64,000 nt of DNA from Pseudomonas sp. ANT_J12. GTDB lineage: Bacteria; Pseudomonadota; Gammaproteobacteria; Pseudomonadales; Pseudomonadaceae. Position 1 is the first letter of the stretch. Every line of letters begins with the position of its first letter. Location of the stretch: NCBI RefSeq assembly GCF_008370045.1, contig NZ_VOBN01000010.1:62001-126000 (forward strand). Direction: 5' to 3'. The position numbers and the translations under genes were made by a program. Below, piece by piece: positions 30,931-39,605 of the stretch. Under the pieces are notes generated by a model that was given only the letters and a program-made list of their open reading frames with translations, was not told the DNA's origin and ran no database searches.

Positions 30931-31892
30931 TGCAGGTTGGCCGGCCAGCTAATCGGCGCGGTGCGCACATAACCGGCGCCGGGCATGCCCGGCTTGGCCT
31001 GGGGCAGGGCGCTCGGGTCGGTCAGCCGCAGTTTGACGCGGAACACCAGTTTCTGGCGTTCGTCACGGGTTTCGACTTCTTTGGGCGTGAACTGTGATTT
31101 GCCGGCGACGAAAGTGATTTTGGCTGGCACCGGGTGGTCGGGCAGGGCGTCGAGCAGGATGCGCGCGTCATCGCCAACGGCCACGCGCCCGGTGACGGAG
31201 GCCGGGAGGTAGAGGTTCATGTATTGGTCGCTCGGATCAATCAGCAGCAGCACTCGTCCGCCGGCGCCGAGTACTTCGCCCGGTTCGGCCATGCGCAACT
31301 GGATCACCCCGTCTATGGACGCCCGCAAGCTGCTGTCATCTATTTCGCTGGTCAGCATTGCGACTTGGGCCTGGGCCGCGCCGATCGCGGCGCCGACCGC
31401 CGACACCTGGGCGCGGGACGCTGCGACTGCCGCACTGCCGGTGTCCAGGCGTGCCTGTTGTTGATCGATGATCTGGCCGCTGACGAAGCCGTGCTTGAAC
31501 AGTTCCTGGGAACGCTTGAGTTCTTGTTGGGCGAGCAGTTGTTCGCTCTGGCGCAATTGCACGTTGGCCTGGGCCGCGGCGAGGTTTTCCCGGGCGCGCA
31601 GCACCTCGGCTTCGGCCTGATTGCGCTGGGCTTCGAGGGTGCGGGTGTCCATGCGGGCCAGCAGTTGGCCCTTGGTGACTTTATCGCCCTCATCGACGAG
31701 CACCTCGGCCAGGCGCCCGGGTGTTTTGCTGGCGATCTGCACTTCTGTGGCTTCGAGGCGACCGTTGCCGACATACAAGCCTTCGGGCAGACGGTCATGC
31801 ATCGACTTCCAGTAACCGAACCCTCCGGCGGCCAGCAGTAAAACCATCAAGGAACTGGCGAAAAAAATCGAAGAGCGACTGTGCGTAGACAT
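30927..31892 (-). CDS. yhiI: HlyD-family periplasmic adaptor, YhiI-like
   Basis: The 321-residue protein has one N-terminal membrane anchor (FFASSLMVLLLAAGGFGYW), a lipoyl/barrel-sandwich segment (GRLAEVLVDEGDKVTKGQLLARMDTRTL), a long coiled-coil hairpin rich in Gln, Glu and Ala (about residues 90-180), and a second barrel half (IDGVIQLRMAEPGEVLGAGGRVLLLID). It would link the RbbA/YhhJ pump to an outer-membrane channel, probably TolC-like and encoded elsewhere. The ATG at 31892 gives the correct anchor; its stop codon overlaps the next start (ATGA). Confidence 0.9.
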   Translation of the reverse strand: MSTHSRSSIFFASSLMVLLLAAGGFGYWKSMHDRLPEGLYVGNGRLEATEVQIASKTPGRLAEVLVDEGDKVTKGQLLARMDTRTLEAQRNQAEAEVLRARENLAAAQANVQLRQSEQLLAQQELKRSQELFKHGFVSGQIIDQQQARLDTGSAAVAASRAQVSAVGAAIGAAQAQVAMLTSEIDDSSLRASIDGVIQLRMAEPGEVLGAGGRVLLLIDPSDQYMNLYLPASVTGRVAVGDDARILLDALPDHPVPAKITFVAGKSQFTPKEVETRDERQKLVFRVKLRLTDPSALPQAKPGMPGAGYVRTAPISWPANLQ

Positions 31893-32024
31893 GCGGGCAT
31901 CCTGCGGCTGTAACGTCCTAGTCTGGCTGATCGAGCGCCGAAGCGGCTTGATGCCAGTCAACTAAGGCGCAAGCCTAACCCCATTGAGCAGGGAAAAGAG
32001 GATGACCGGGCAGTTCTGCTTTAT

Positions 32025-32474
32025 TTAACGCAAGCCGAGTACCGCAGCCCATTGTTCGGCGGTGACGGGCATCACCGACAGCCGAGTGCCTTTCTGCACC
32101 AGTGGCATCTCGGCCAGCGCCGTCTGCTGCTTCAGATAATCCAGCTTCAGCACGTTGGCAAACGTCTCGACATGCGCGACATCAATCGCGCTCCAGGCGT
32201 TTTTCTCCGGGGTGGCCTTCGGATCGTAGTAATGACTCTGCGGCTCAAGGGCCGTCGGGTCCGGGTACGCCGCTTCGACAATCTGGCCGATCCCGGCAAT
32301 CCCCGGCTCCGGGCAACTGGAGTGATAGAAGAAGAACTCGTCACCCACCGCCATCGCCCGCAGGAAATTGCGCGCCTGGTAGTTGCGAACCCCGTCCCAG
32401 CGCGCTTTGCCAAGCTTCTCAAGGTCTTTGATCGAGAGCTCGTCGGGCTCGGATTTCATCAGCCAATAGGCCAT
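32025..32474 (-). CDS. EVE domain-containing protein
   Basis: The 149-residue cytoplasmic protein begins MAYWLMKSEPDELSIKDL and continues with WDGVRNYQARNFLR and GDEFFFYHSSC, the signature of the EVE/PUA-like fold (thymocyte nuclear protein 1 family). EVE domains are thought to recognise modified cytosines in DNA or modified RNA. In Pseudomonas the gene is normally a housekeeping neighbour of fau and zapA and not part of a restriction system; no restriction genes occur here. The start has a GGAG ribosome site. Confidence 0.88.
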   Translation of the reverse strand: MAYWLMKSEPDELSIKDLEKLGKARWDGVRNYQARNFLRAMAVGDEFFFYHSSCPEPGIAGIGQIVEAAYPDPTALEPQSHYYDPKATPEKNAWSAIDVAHVETFANVLKLDYLKQQTALAEMPLVQKGTRLSVMPVTAEQWAAVLGLR

Positions 32475-32669
32475 GGTTTTTGCTCCTTGCGAGAGGGGTG
32501 GGCAAGTTGTCGGGCAATTTTATGACAAACCGACAGTCGGTTGACGCCAGTGTTTGCGTGTCGGTTCACGTTGTCGCAAAATGCCGGCCTTCTAAGCTTT
32601 ACGCTGCTGCACGGCCTACAACGGAAACCGCTGCTGTCATCGTGTTGATATGCCTTTGGGGGGCAATCG

Positions 32670-32822
32670 ATGAAACGCAAACCGGATTTACTATGGATTT
32701 TGGTTATTTTGTTCGGCCTCGGCGTCGTGACCACTGGCTATGCCCAAAGCCTATGGAACAACAAGACCGACGCACCGATCGAAATCGCGCAGCAACAACA
32801 GCCGTCGGCCTTCAAGCGCTGA
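32670..32822 (+). CDS. small single-span membrane protein, 50 residues, unknown function
   Basis: An ATG preceded by a strong purine run (GGGGGG, eight bases before) opens a frame of 50 codons. The product starts MKRKPDLLW, has one hydrophobic helix (ILVILFGLGVVTTGYA, residues 10-25) that could be a membrane anchor or signal peptide, and ends in a polar tail with QQQQPSAF. Codon use is normal for the neighbours. The Tyr-Ala-Gln after the helix could be a signal peptidase site. It is divergent from the EVE gene, with a REP pair after it. I do not recognise a named family. Confidence 0.7.
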   Translation: MKRKPDLLWILVILFGLGVVTTGYAQSLWNNKTDAPIEIAQQQQPSAFKR

Positions 32823-32847
32823 TCTCTGTCTTTCGGACGCCGCACCC

Positions 32848-32938
32848 GTAGCAGCAAAGCTTGCTCGCGATGACGGCGTCACCTTCAACATCCATGTGCC
32901 TGTAGGACCGCTATCGCGAGCAAGCTTTGCTCCTACAG
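32848..32938. repeat. REP pair, TCGCGAGCAAGC variant
   Basis: Arms GTAGCAGCAAAGCTTGCTCGCGA and TCGCGAGCAAGCTTTGCTCCTACA form the pair; the right arm contains the fau stop codon (CTA on this strand, 32933-32935), so the repeat runs into the coding sequence. Confidence 0.85.
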
Positions 32939-33547
32939 TGCGGCGCCTGCGAAATACCACGCCTTGTCTGTCACCGTTCCTTGCAACGGCACATCCCAGC
33001 TCGCTTGAGCCAATCGTTCGACCTTCTGACATTCATGGGCCAGCCCCAGCAGCGTCGGCTTGCGCCAGGTTTTGCGCCGCGCCAGATACGCCAGGCTGCG
33101 GTCATAGAAGCCGCCGCCCATGCCCAGGCGTCCGCCGACATCGTCAAATCCAACCAATGGCAACAACACTAAATCAAGCGCCCAGACTTTGCGTTGCCGG
33201 GCGAGGTTGTGCCTTGGTTCGAGAATACGGAAACGGTTGGGTTTCAATTTGTCGCCGGGGCGAACGCGCTGGAACACCATTTTGGTTCGCGGCCAGGCGC
33301 TGAGCACCGGCAGATACGTCGCCTTGCCCCGACGTTGAGCGGCACGCAGCAAAACACGCGGATCGATTTCACCGTCTGTAGGCAGATAAAGAGAGATATG
33401 TCTGGCGCGGCGAAACAGCGGGTGCTGGGCCAATTGCTTGTATAGCCCGCGAGCGGCCTGGCGCTGCTGACTGGGTGTCAGTGCGCGGCGGGCCTTGCGC
33501 AGCATGCGTCGAAGTTGCGGGCGGGGAAGCAGCGCAGGTTCGTTCAT
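32933..33547 (-). CDS. fau: 5-formyltetrahydrofolate cyclo-ligase
   Basis: The enzyme (also called YgfA) converts 5-formyltetrahydrofolate to 5,10-methenyltetrahydrofolate with ATP. The 204-residue protein has the basic N-terminus RRMLRKARRALTP, the folate-binding YLPTDGEIDP, and the nucleotide motif GFDDVGGRLGMGGGFYDRSLAYL. It lies downstream of 6S RNA and zapA on the same strand, the conserved zapA-ssrS-fau order. A terminator separates it from the 6S RNA. Its last codon and stop lie within a REP arm. Confidence 0.95.
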   Translation of the reverse strand: MNEPALLPRPQLRRMLRKARRALTPSQQRQAARGLYKQLAQHPLFRRARHISLYLPTDGEIDPRVLLRAAQRRGKATYLPVLSAWPRTKMVFQRVRPGDKLKPNRFRILEPRHNLARQRKVWALDLVLLPLVGFDDVGGRLGMGGGFYDRSLAYLARRKTWRKPTLLGLAHECQKVERLAQASWDVPLQGTVTDKAWYFAGAAL

Positions 33548-33585
33548 GAATTAGGCTTCGGCAGGGCGGGTACACAAAGCGTACC

Positions 33586-33624
33586 CGTAAAAAAGCCGAT
33601 GCCGGTAATTAAACCGGCATCGGA
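33586..33624 (-). terminator. terminator-like hairpin after the 6S RNA
   Basis: On the minus strand CCGATGCCGGT / ACCGGCATCGG form an 11-base stem with loop TTAAT, followed by a CTTTTTT tract. It lies between the 6S RNA 3' end and fau. A second small hairpin (CGGGTAC / GTACCCG) follows just before the fau start. Confidence 0.85.
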
Positions 33625-33630
33625 CTGGAA

Positions 33631-33810
33631 TCAGGCTCCCCGGATGAACCGCTGCTGACTTAGCCCTTGAACCCGAAAGTTCAAGGTGGAAGAAGCAGTA
33701 GGCTTTAAGGCTTTCCGTCTAGCGGACATGCACACCAGCCCAACGTGCAACTTCCAGGGTAGTGCGAATCGGCTCAGGGACATCGTCAACTGGCAAGCAC
33801 CCCAGGGAGT
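33631..33810 (-). ncRNA. ssrS: 6S RNA
   Basis: The minus strand between zapA and fau reads as Pseudomonas 6S RNA: 5' ACTCCCTGGGGTG, then the conserved TGAGCCGATTCGCA, AACTTCCAGGG-type arms, and a 3' closing segment GGTTCATCCGGGGAGCC. Length is about 180 bases. A -10 box TATACT (33817-33822 on this strand) is spaced six bases from the first A at 33810; no clear -35 is visible. 6S RNA folds into a rod with a central bubble that mimics an open promoter and sequesters sigma70 RNA polymerase in stationary phase. Both ends are good to a few bases only. Confidence 0.9.
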
Positions 33811-33841
33811 GACGCGAGTATACCCCAAGCGATTCCACGAA

Positions 33842-34159
33842 TCAGCCCTTGGTGACGTCCGGATCAGTTGCCAGCACCAGATCGACGCGATCCAGCAGGT
33901 CGCGAACCTGCTCGCGGGTCGAACCGCTGGCCTGTACGTCCGGGCGTTCTTCCTTGTGCAGCAGGTCGTGGGTGATGTTCAGCGCGGCCATCACGGCGAT
34001 GCGGTCGGCGCCGATGACTTTGCCGCTGCTGCGGATTTCGCGCATCTTGCCGTCCAGGTAGCGGGCGGCACTCACCAGGTTGCTGCGCTCTTCCTGGGGG
34101 CAGATGATCGAATATTCTTTATCGAGGATCTGCACGGTAACGCTATTGCTTGAACTCAT
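33842..34159 (-). CDS. zapA: cell division protein ZapA
   Basis: The 105-residue protein bundles FtsZ filaments at the division ring. It shows the ZapA N-terminal fold (VTVQILDKEYSIICPQEERSNLVSAARYLDGKMREIR) and a helical C-terminus with DRIAVMAALNITHDLLHKE. It overlaps the upstream ZapB-like gene by four bases (ATGA) and is followed by 6S RNA after 31 bases, as in E. coli. Confidence 0.95.
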   Translation of the reverse strand: MSSSNSVTVQILDKEYSIICPQEERSNLVSAARYLDGKMREIRSSGKVIGADRIAVMAALNITHDLLHKEERPDVQASGSTREQVRDLLDRVDLVLATDPDVTKG

Positions 34160-34365
34160 GAGTCTTGCTCCAGGGCCTTGAGGCGCGAAATCATCGATTC
34201 GACCTTACGCCGGGCGATTTCGTTTTTTTCAATGAGGTGAGCGCGTTCCTCGCGCCAGGTCTTTTCCTGAGCTAATAGGAGTCCATTTTGGCTCTTTAGT
34301 TGCTCGACTCGGCTAATTAGCAACTCGAGTCTTGCCATCAGCGCTTGCAGATCGGTGTCTTCCAT
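34156..34365 (-). CDS. ZapB-like coiled-coil protein (TIGR02449 family)
   Basis: The 69-residue product is a single predicted coiled coil with heptads of Leu, Ile and Val (LMARLELLISRVEQLKSQNGLLLAQE) and a charged second half. It resembles the TIGR02449 family, small proteins fixed upstream of zapA and likened to the FtsZ-ring protein ZapB. Start is the ATG at 34365; a GTG at 34374 would add three residues. Neither has a strong ribosome site. The overlap with zapA indicates coupled synthesis, consistent with a division role, which is inference. Confidence 0.8.
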   Translation of the reverse strand: MEDTDLQALMARLELLISRVEQLKSQNGLLLAQEKTWREERAHLIEKNEIARRKVESMISRLKALEQDS

Positions 34366-34548
34366 TGTGTCCACTGAATATGTGTCTGATGGGTGGCAGG
34401 CTCTGTAGGAAACTGCCGACGCGTCGGGCGCGCCTAGTTTCGTACAGCTCCAGGCTGGCGGACAGCCTTTAATAGTCTTGGCGAGTCTGTCGATGTAGGA
34501 TACAAGGCCTTCATTCTAGACATAGCGCCGTCTGGCGCCTAGCTGCCC

Positions 34549-35103
34549 ATGCCCATTCAGAATTCCCCGTACCAAGCCTTCGCCACCCTGCTGACTTCCA
34601 GCGGCCATAACGTCTCGCCTGCCGAACTGCATGGCCTGTTGCTCGGCCGCAGTTGCGCCGGTGCCGGCTTCGAAGCCGACAGCTGGCTGGCCGATGCCGC
34701 CGAGCTGCTCGAAGGCGAGCCACAAGACAACGTTCGCAATGCCCTGATCGGCCTGCAAGAGATGGTCAAGGGCGAGCTGACCGGCGACGACATGACCGTT
34801 GTCCTGCTGCTGCCCACCGACGACGCCCCGCTGGCCGACCGCGCCGCTGCGCTGGGCCAATGGTGCCAGGGCTTCCTGACCGGCTTCGGTCTGACCCGTC
34901 GTGAATATGCCCTGACCACCGAAGCGACCGAAGTGTTGCAGGATCTGGCCGCCATCGCCCAGGTGCAAGACGCCCTGGAAGAGTCTGACGACGGCGAAAG
35001 CGATTACATGGAAGTGATGGAGTACCTGCGCGTGGCTCCGTTGCTGCTGTTCACGGAAACCAAGAAAACCGACGAAGCCGCCGCCAAACCGTCGTTGCAT
35101 TAA
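34549..35103 (+). CDS. ygfB: YgfB/YecA family protein (UPF0149)
   Basis: The 184-residue all-helical protein matches the UPF0149 family: [34 protein letters not shown] near the start, then [11 protein letters not shown] and [16 protein letters not shown]. It starts the operon ygfB-pepP-ubiH-ubiI, identical in order to E. coli, and is divergent from the ZapB-like gene. In P. aeruginosa YgfB has been tied to control of an AmpD-type amidase and beta-lactam resistance; whether that holds here is unknown. No SEC-C zinc motif is present. Confidence 0.88.
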   Translation: MPIQNSPYQAFATLLTSSGHNVSPAELHGLLLGRSCAGAGFEADSWLADAAELLEGEPQDNVRNALIGLQEMVKGELTGDDMTVVLLLPTDDAPLADRAAALGQWCQGFLTGFGLTRREYALTTEATEVLQDLAAIAQVQDALEESDDGESDYMEVMEYLRVAPLLLFTETKKTDEAAAKPSLH

Positions 35104-35130
35104 TCGCCTGCCAGGGAACGCCATCTGCCC

Positions 35131-36465
35131 ATGATTCATATCCCGAAATCGGAATACAGCCGTCGCCGCAAGGCCTTGATGGCGCAGATGGAACCCAACA
35201 GCATCGCGATCCTGCCCGCCGCCGCGGTGGCCATTCGCAACCGCGACGTTGAGCATGTCTATCGCCAGGACAGCGACTTCCAGTACCTCAGCGGTTTCCC
35301 CGAGCCACAAGCCGTCATCGTCCTGATGCCCGGTAGAGAGCACGGCGAATACCTGCTGTTTTGCCGGGAGCGCAACGTCGAGCGGGAGCTGTGGGACGGC
35401 CTGCGCGCCGGGCAGGAAGGCGCGATCCGCGACTTCGGCGCCGATGACGCCTTCCCCATCACTGACATCGACGACATCCTGCCGGGCCTGATCGAAGGGC
35501 GCGACCGGGTGTATTCGGCCATGGGCAGCAACCCGGAATTCGACCGGCACCTGATGGACTGGATCAACGTGATCCGCTCTAAAGCGCACCTTGGCGCCCA
35601 GCCACCGAACGAATTCGTTGCCCTGGATCATCTGCTGCACGACATGCGCCTGTATAAATCGGCGGCAGAAGTGAAGGTGATGCGCGAGGCCGCACGGATT
35701 TCCGCACAGGCGCATATCCGCGCGATGCAGGCCAGCCGCGCCGGTTTGCACGAGTTCAGCCTCGAAGCCGAGCTTGATTACGAGTTCCGCAAGGGCGGGG
35801 CGAAGATGCCGGCGTACGGCTCGATCGTCGCCGCCGGGCGCAACAGCTGCATCCTGCATTACCAGCAGAATGACGCCGTGCTCAAGGACGGCGACCTGGT
35901 GCTGATCGACGCCGGTTGCGAGATCGACTGCTACGCCAGCGACATCACCCGCACCTGGCCGGTCAACGGCAAATATTCAGCGGAGCAGAAGGCGATCTAC
36001 GAGTTGGTGCTGGCTTCGCAAGAAGCGGCGTTCGCCGAGATTGCCCCGAACAAGCATTGGAATCAGGCCCACGAAGCCACGGTCCGGGTCATTACGACCG
36101 GGCTGGTGAAACTGGGGCTGTTGCAGGGCGACGTCGACGAGTTGATCGCCAGCGAAGCCTATAAAGCTTTCTATATGCACCGCGCCGGCCACTGGCTGGG
36201 CATGGATGTGCATGACGTCGGCGAGTACAAGGTCGGCGGCGAGTGGCGCGTGCTGGAGGTCGGCATGGCGCTGACCGTGGAGCCGGGGATCTACATCGCC
36301 CCGGACAACCCGAACGTGGCAAAGAAATGGCGTGGCATTGGCGTGCGCATCGAGGACGACGTGGTAGTGACCAAGACCGGTTGTGAAATCCTGACCCAAG
36401 GCGTGCCGAAAACGGTCGCTGAAATCGAGGCCTTGATGGCCCAAGCACGGGCACACGCGGCATGA
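35131..36465 (+). CDS. pepP: Xaa-Pro aminopeptidase P
   Basis: The 444-residue metallopeptidase removes an N-terminal residue that precedes proline. The N-terminal creatinase-like domain is followed by the pita-bread fold with the metal ligands in VLIDAGCEIDCYASDITRTW (two Asp), HRAGHWLGMDVHD (His), TVEPGIY (Glu) and GVRIEDD (Glu), so the dimetal site is intact. It lies 27 bases after ygfB and overlaps ubiH by four bases. Confidence 0.95.
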   Translation: MIHIPKSEYSRRRKALMAQMEPNSIAILPAAAVAIRNRDVEHVYRQDSDFQYLSGFPEPQAVIVLMPGREHGEYLLFCRERNVERELWDGLRAGQEGAIRDFGADDAFPITDIDDILPGLIEGRDRVYSAMGSNPEFDRHLMDWINVIRSKAHLGAQPPNEFVALDHLLHDMRLYKSAAEVKVMREAARISAQAHIRAMQASRAGLHEFSLEAELDYEFRKGGAKMPAYGSIVAAGRNSCILHYQQNDAVLKDGDLVLIDAGCEIDCYASDITRTWPVNGKYSAEQKAIYELVLASQEAAFAEIAPNKHWNQAHEATVRVITTGLVKLGLLQGDVDELIASEAYKAFYMHRAGHWLGMDVHDVGEYKVGGEWRVLEVGMALTVEPGIYIAPDNPNVAKKWRGIGVRIEDDVVVTKTGCEILTQGVPKTVAEIEALMAQARAHAA

Positions 36466-37649
36466 GTCGAGTCAATCTGGCAATCATCGGTGGCGGCCTG
36501 GTCGGCGCGAGTCTGGCGTTGGCCTTGCAGGCCGGGGCCAAGGCGCGCGGCTGGAAGATCGTGCTGATCGAACCGTTCGCCCCCGGTGACACCTATCAAC
36601 CGAGCTACGACGCCCGTTCTTCGGCGCTGTCCTACGGCGCCCGGCAGATTTATCAACGGCTGGGCGTGTGGCAGGAAATCTCCCGCCGCGCCGAGCCGAT
36701 CAAGCAGATTCACGTGTCCGACCGTGGGCGTTTCTCCACGGCGCGACTGTCGGCGATGGAAGAGGGCGTTCCGGCCCTCGGCTATGTGGTGGAAAACGCC
36801 TGGCTCGGCCAATGCCTCTGGCAAGGCCTGGACAAGGACGTGGTCAGCTGGCGTTGCCCGGCGGAAGTCACCCGCATGGAACCGCTGACCGACGGCTATC
36901 GCCTGACCCTCAACGACGAAACCACCCTGGAATGCGACCTCGCGGTGCTCGCCGATGGCGGCCGCTCCGGCCTGCGCGAGCAACTGGGGATCGGCATCAA
37001 GACGCGCCCGTATAACCAGAGTGCGCTGATCGCCAACATTACCCCGAGCGAAGCCCATAACGGCATGGCGTTCGAGCGTTTCACCGACGAAGGCCCGATG
37101 GCCTTGTTGCCGTTGCCGGATAATCGCTGCGCCTTGGTCTGGACCCGTCTGGGCATGGACGCGCAACGATTGGCCGCCCTCGATGAAAAGAGTTTCCTCA
37201 GCGAGCTGCAGGGCGTGTTCGGTTATCGCCTCGGTACCTTGAAGCAGGTTGGCGCGCGGCATTTGTATCCGCTGACCTTGATCGAGGCCGAAGAGCAGGT
37301 GCGCCCGCATCTGGCGATTCTCGGCAACGCCGCCCACAGCCTGCACCCGATTGCCGGCCAGGGTTTCAACCTGTCGTTGCGCGATGCCCAGGCCCTGGCC
37401 GATGCATTGCTGGCCAGCGAAACCGGGCCCGGCGACTTCGCGACCTTGCAGGCTTATCGCGAACGCCAGCGCATGGACCAGAACCTCACCGTCGGTTTCT
37501 CCGACCAGGTCACCCGCTTGTTTGGCAGCACTCAGCCACTGGTGTCCCTGGGCCGCAACATTGGCTTGCTTGGCCTTGATCTGTTGCCGCCGGCCAAACG
37601 CTGGTTCGCCCGGCAGGCCATGGGTTTGGGTACTCGCCCGGATGCTTGA
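36462..37649 (+). CDS. ubiH: 2-octaprenyl-6-methoxyphenol hydroxylase
   Basis: UbiH is an FAD monooxygenase that hydroxylates the ubiquinone ring. The 395-residue protein has the dinucleotide motif LAIIGGGLVGASLALAL, the DG-type motif VLADGGRSGLREQLGI and the second FAD motif LAILGNAAHSLHPIAGQGFNL, in which the usual Asp is Asn as in other UbiH proteins. The ATG overlaps the pepP stop codon, and the DUF4442 gene begins eight bases before its own stop. Confidence 0.93.
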   Translation: MSRVNLAIIGGGLVGASLALALQAGAKARGWKIVLIEPFAPGDTYQPSYDARSSALSYGARQIYQRLGVWQEISRRAEPIKQIHVSDRGRFSTARLSAMEEGVPALGYVVENAWLGQCLWQGLDKDVVSWRCPAEVTRMEPLTDGYRLTLNDETTLECDLAVLADGGRSGLREQLGIGIKTRPYNQSALIANITPSEAHNGMAFERFTDEGPMALLPLPDNRCALVWTRLGMDAQRLAALDEKSFLSELQGVFGYRLGTLKQVGARHLYPLTLIEAEEQVRPHLAILGNAAHSLHPIAGQGFNLSLRDAQALADALLASETGPGDFATLQAYRERQRMDQNLTVGFSDQVTRLFGSTQPLVSLGRNIGLLGLDLLPPAKRWFARQAMGLGTRPDA

Positions 37650-38127
37650 GTGGCTGACTGCAACATTCGGCAAGGCGCGGTTGATGCGCTGGGTCATGAC
37701 GTTTTACCCGCCGTATCTCGGTGCCGGGGTACGGGTTCGGCACATCAGCGATGACTTCCGGGACATCAAGGTGTCGATGGGCCTGGGCTGGTACAACCGC
37801 AATTACGTCGGCACCCAGTTCGGTGGCAGCCTGTATTCGATGGTCGATCCGTTCTACATGCTGATGCTGATGGAAAACCTCGGGCGTCAATACATCGTCT
37901 GGGACAAAGCCGCCGACATCGATTTCATTGCGCCGGGCAAAGGCCCGGTGTTCGCCCGTTTCAACATCGACGAGACCTTGCTCGACGAGATCCGCCGGCA
38001 GACGGCGAGTGGCGAAAAATACCTGCCGCAGTTGCAGGTCGATATTCACGACGGCGCCGGCACCTTGGTGGCGCGGGTCGAAAAAACCCTTTACGTGCGG
38101 CTCAAGCCGCAAGCGAGACAGGCTTAA
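37642..38127 (+). CDS. DUF4442 hotdog-fold protein (thioesterase-like)
   Basis: The 161-residue protein has a basic N-terminal amphipathic helix (MRWVMTFYPPYLGAGVRV) and then the hotdog pattern RNYVGTQFGGSLYSMVDPFYMLMLME, VWDKAADIDFIAPGKGPV and a final strand region VARVEKTLYVRLK. Hotdog proteins of this group act on acyl-CoA or acyl-carrier substrates, but no substrate is known for this family. It overlaps ubiH by eight bases and precedes ubiI by three, so it is made with the ubiquinone hydroxylases. Confidence 0.85.
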   Translation: MLEWLTATFGKARLMRWVMTFYPPYLGAGVRVRHISDDFRDIKVSMGLGWYNRNYVGTQFGGSLYSMVDPFYMLMLMENLGRQYIVWDKAADIDFIAPGKGPVFARFNIDETLLDEIRRQTASGEKYLPQLQVDIHDGAGTLVARVEKTLYVRLKPQARQA

Positions 38128-38130
38128 AGC

Positions 38131-39354
38131 ATGGACATGCGCGCAGATCTGCTGATTGTCGGGGCCGGAATGGTCGGCAGCGCCCTGGCGCTGGCGTTAC
38201 AGGACAGCGGGCTGGAAGTCCTGCTGCTGGACGGCAGCCCGATGAGCGTCAAACCCTTCGATGGTCAGGCACCGTTCGAACCGCGAGTGAGCGCCTTGTC
38301 GGCCGCCAGTCAGCGAATTCTTGAACGCCTCGGCGTCTGGGACGGCATCGCCAATCGGCGCAGCAGCCCCTACACCGACATGCACGTCTGGGACGGCAGC
38401 GGCACCGGACAGATCCACTTCTCGGCCGCCAGTGTGCATGCCGAGGTGCTCGGCCATATCGTCGAGAACCGCGTGGTGCAGGACGCCTTGCTCGACCGCT
38501 TGCACGACTGCGACCTCGGGATGCTGGCCAATGCGCGCCTGGAGCAGATGCGTCGCTCCGGCGATGACTGGCTGCTGACCCTGGCCGATGGCCGCACCTT
38601 GCGTGCGCCGTTGGTGATCGCGGCGGATGGCGCCAATTCGGCCGTGCGCCGGTTGACCGGTGTCGCCACCCGGGAGTGGGATTATCTGCATCACGCCATC
38701 GTGACCAGCGTGCGCAGTTCCAAAGCGCATCAGATGACCGCTTGGCAGCGTTTTACCGATAACGGTCCGCTGGCGTTTTTGCCGCTGGAGCGGGACGGTC
38801 AGCAGGATTGGTGTTCGATCGTCTGGTCGACCACGCCGAGCGAAGCCGAACGCTTGATGGCGCTGGATGACGAAGGTTTCTGTCGTGAACTGGAACGGGC
38901 CTTCGAGGGGCGTTTGGGCACGGTGCTCAGCGCCGATCCGCGCCTGTGCGTGCCGCTGCGTCAGCGCCATGCCAAGCGTTATGTGGCCGAAGGCCTGGCG
39001 CTGATCGGCGATGCGGCGCACACCATTCACCCGCTGGCCGGGCAGGGCGTGAACCTGGGCTTCCTCGATGCGGCGGTGCTGGCTGAAGTGCTGTTGCAAG
39101 CGGCGGAACGCGGCGAGCGCCTGGCGGATGTGAAAGTCCTCAGCCGCTACGAGCGCCGGCGCATGCCGCACAACCTGGCGTTGATGGCGGCGATGGAAGG
39201 CTTTGAACGGTTGTTCCAGGCCAATCCGCTGCCGGTGCGCTGGTTGCGCAATGCCGGGTTGAAAATGGTCGAGCAGATGCCGGAGGCCAAGGCGTTGTTT
39301 GTGCGTGAGGCGCTGGGGTTGACCGGGGATTTGCCGGCGTTGGCCAAGGCCTGA
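38131..39354 (+). CDS. ubiI: UbiI/UbiF-type ubiquinone ring hydroxylase
   Basis: The 407-residue FAD monooxygenase resembles UbiH: GXGXXG motif IVGAGMVGSALALALQDSGLEVLLLD, VIAADGANSAVRRLTG and LALIGDAAHTIHPLAGQGVNLGFLDA. Its place after ubiH matches UbiI (VisC), the C5-hydroxylase. UbiF-like C6 activity cannot be excluded from sequence alone, because the paralogues are close. It is the last gene of the operon, followed by a BIME. Confidence 0.88.
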   Translation: MDMRADLLIVGAGMVGSALALALQDSGLEVLLLDGSPMSVKPFDGQAPFEPRVSALSAASQRILERLGVWDGIANRRSSPYTDMHVWDGSGTGQIHFSAASVHAEVLGHIVENRVVQDALLDRLHDCDLGMLANARLEQMRRSGDDWLLTLADGRTLRAPLVIAADGANSAVRRLTGVATREWDYLHHAIVTSVRSSKAHQMTAWQRFTDNGPLAFLPLERDGQQDWCSIVWSTTPSEAERLMALDDEGFCRELERAFEGRLGTVLSADPRLCVPLRQRHAKRYVAEGLALIGDAAHTIHPLAGQGVNLGFLDAAVLAEVLLQAAERGERLADVKVLSRYERRRMPHNLALMAAMEGFERLFQANPLPVRWLRNAGLKMVEQMPEAKALFVREALGLTGDLPALAKA

Positions 39355-39368
39355 GGTCGGCATGGCCC

Positions 39369-39489
39369 TGTGGCGAGGGGGCTTGCCCCCGTTGGGCTGC
39401 GAAGCAGTCCCTGCATTTTTTCAGACAAACCCTGCATTCCGATTTGCGACCGCTTCGCGGTTGAACGGGGGCAAGCCCCCTCGCCACAA
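39369..39489. repeat. BIME A flanking the iron-binding protein gene
   Basis: Arms TGTGGCGAGGGGGCTTGCCCCCGTT and AACGGGGGCAAGCCCCCTCGCCACA enclose a 70-base centre with TGCATTTTTTCAGACAAACC. Its whole sequence is nearly the reverse complement of the BIME at 40614-40735. Confidence 0.9.
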
Positions 39490-39605
39490 GGGGTGTGCGC
39501 GCATCCTGTGCAACATCTGGTAACTCCTCCGCAAAGTGTTCGATTGAGCTGGCAAATGTGAGTCCTTATCATTTGGCCTCATTTTTCAATCGAGAGACCG
39601 CTCCC

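Noticed and set aside
32025-32474. EVE protein as part of a defence system
   Set aside because: No restriction, methylase or nuclease genes are next to it; the neighbourhood is conserved housekeeping.
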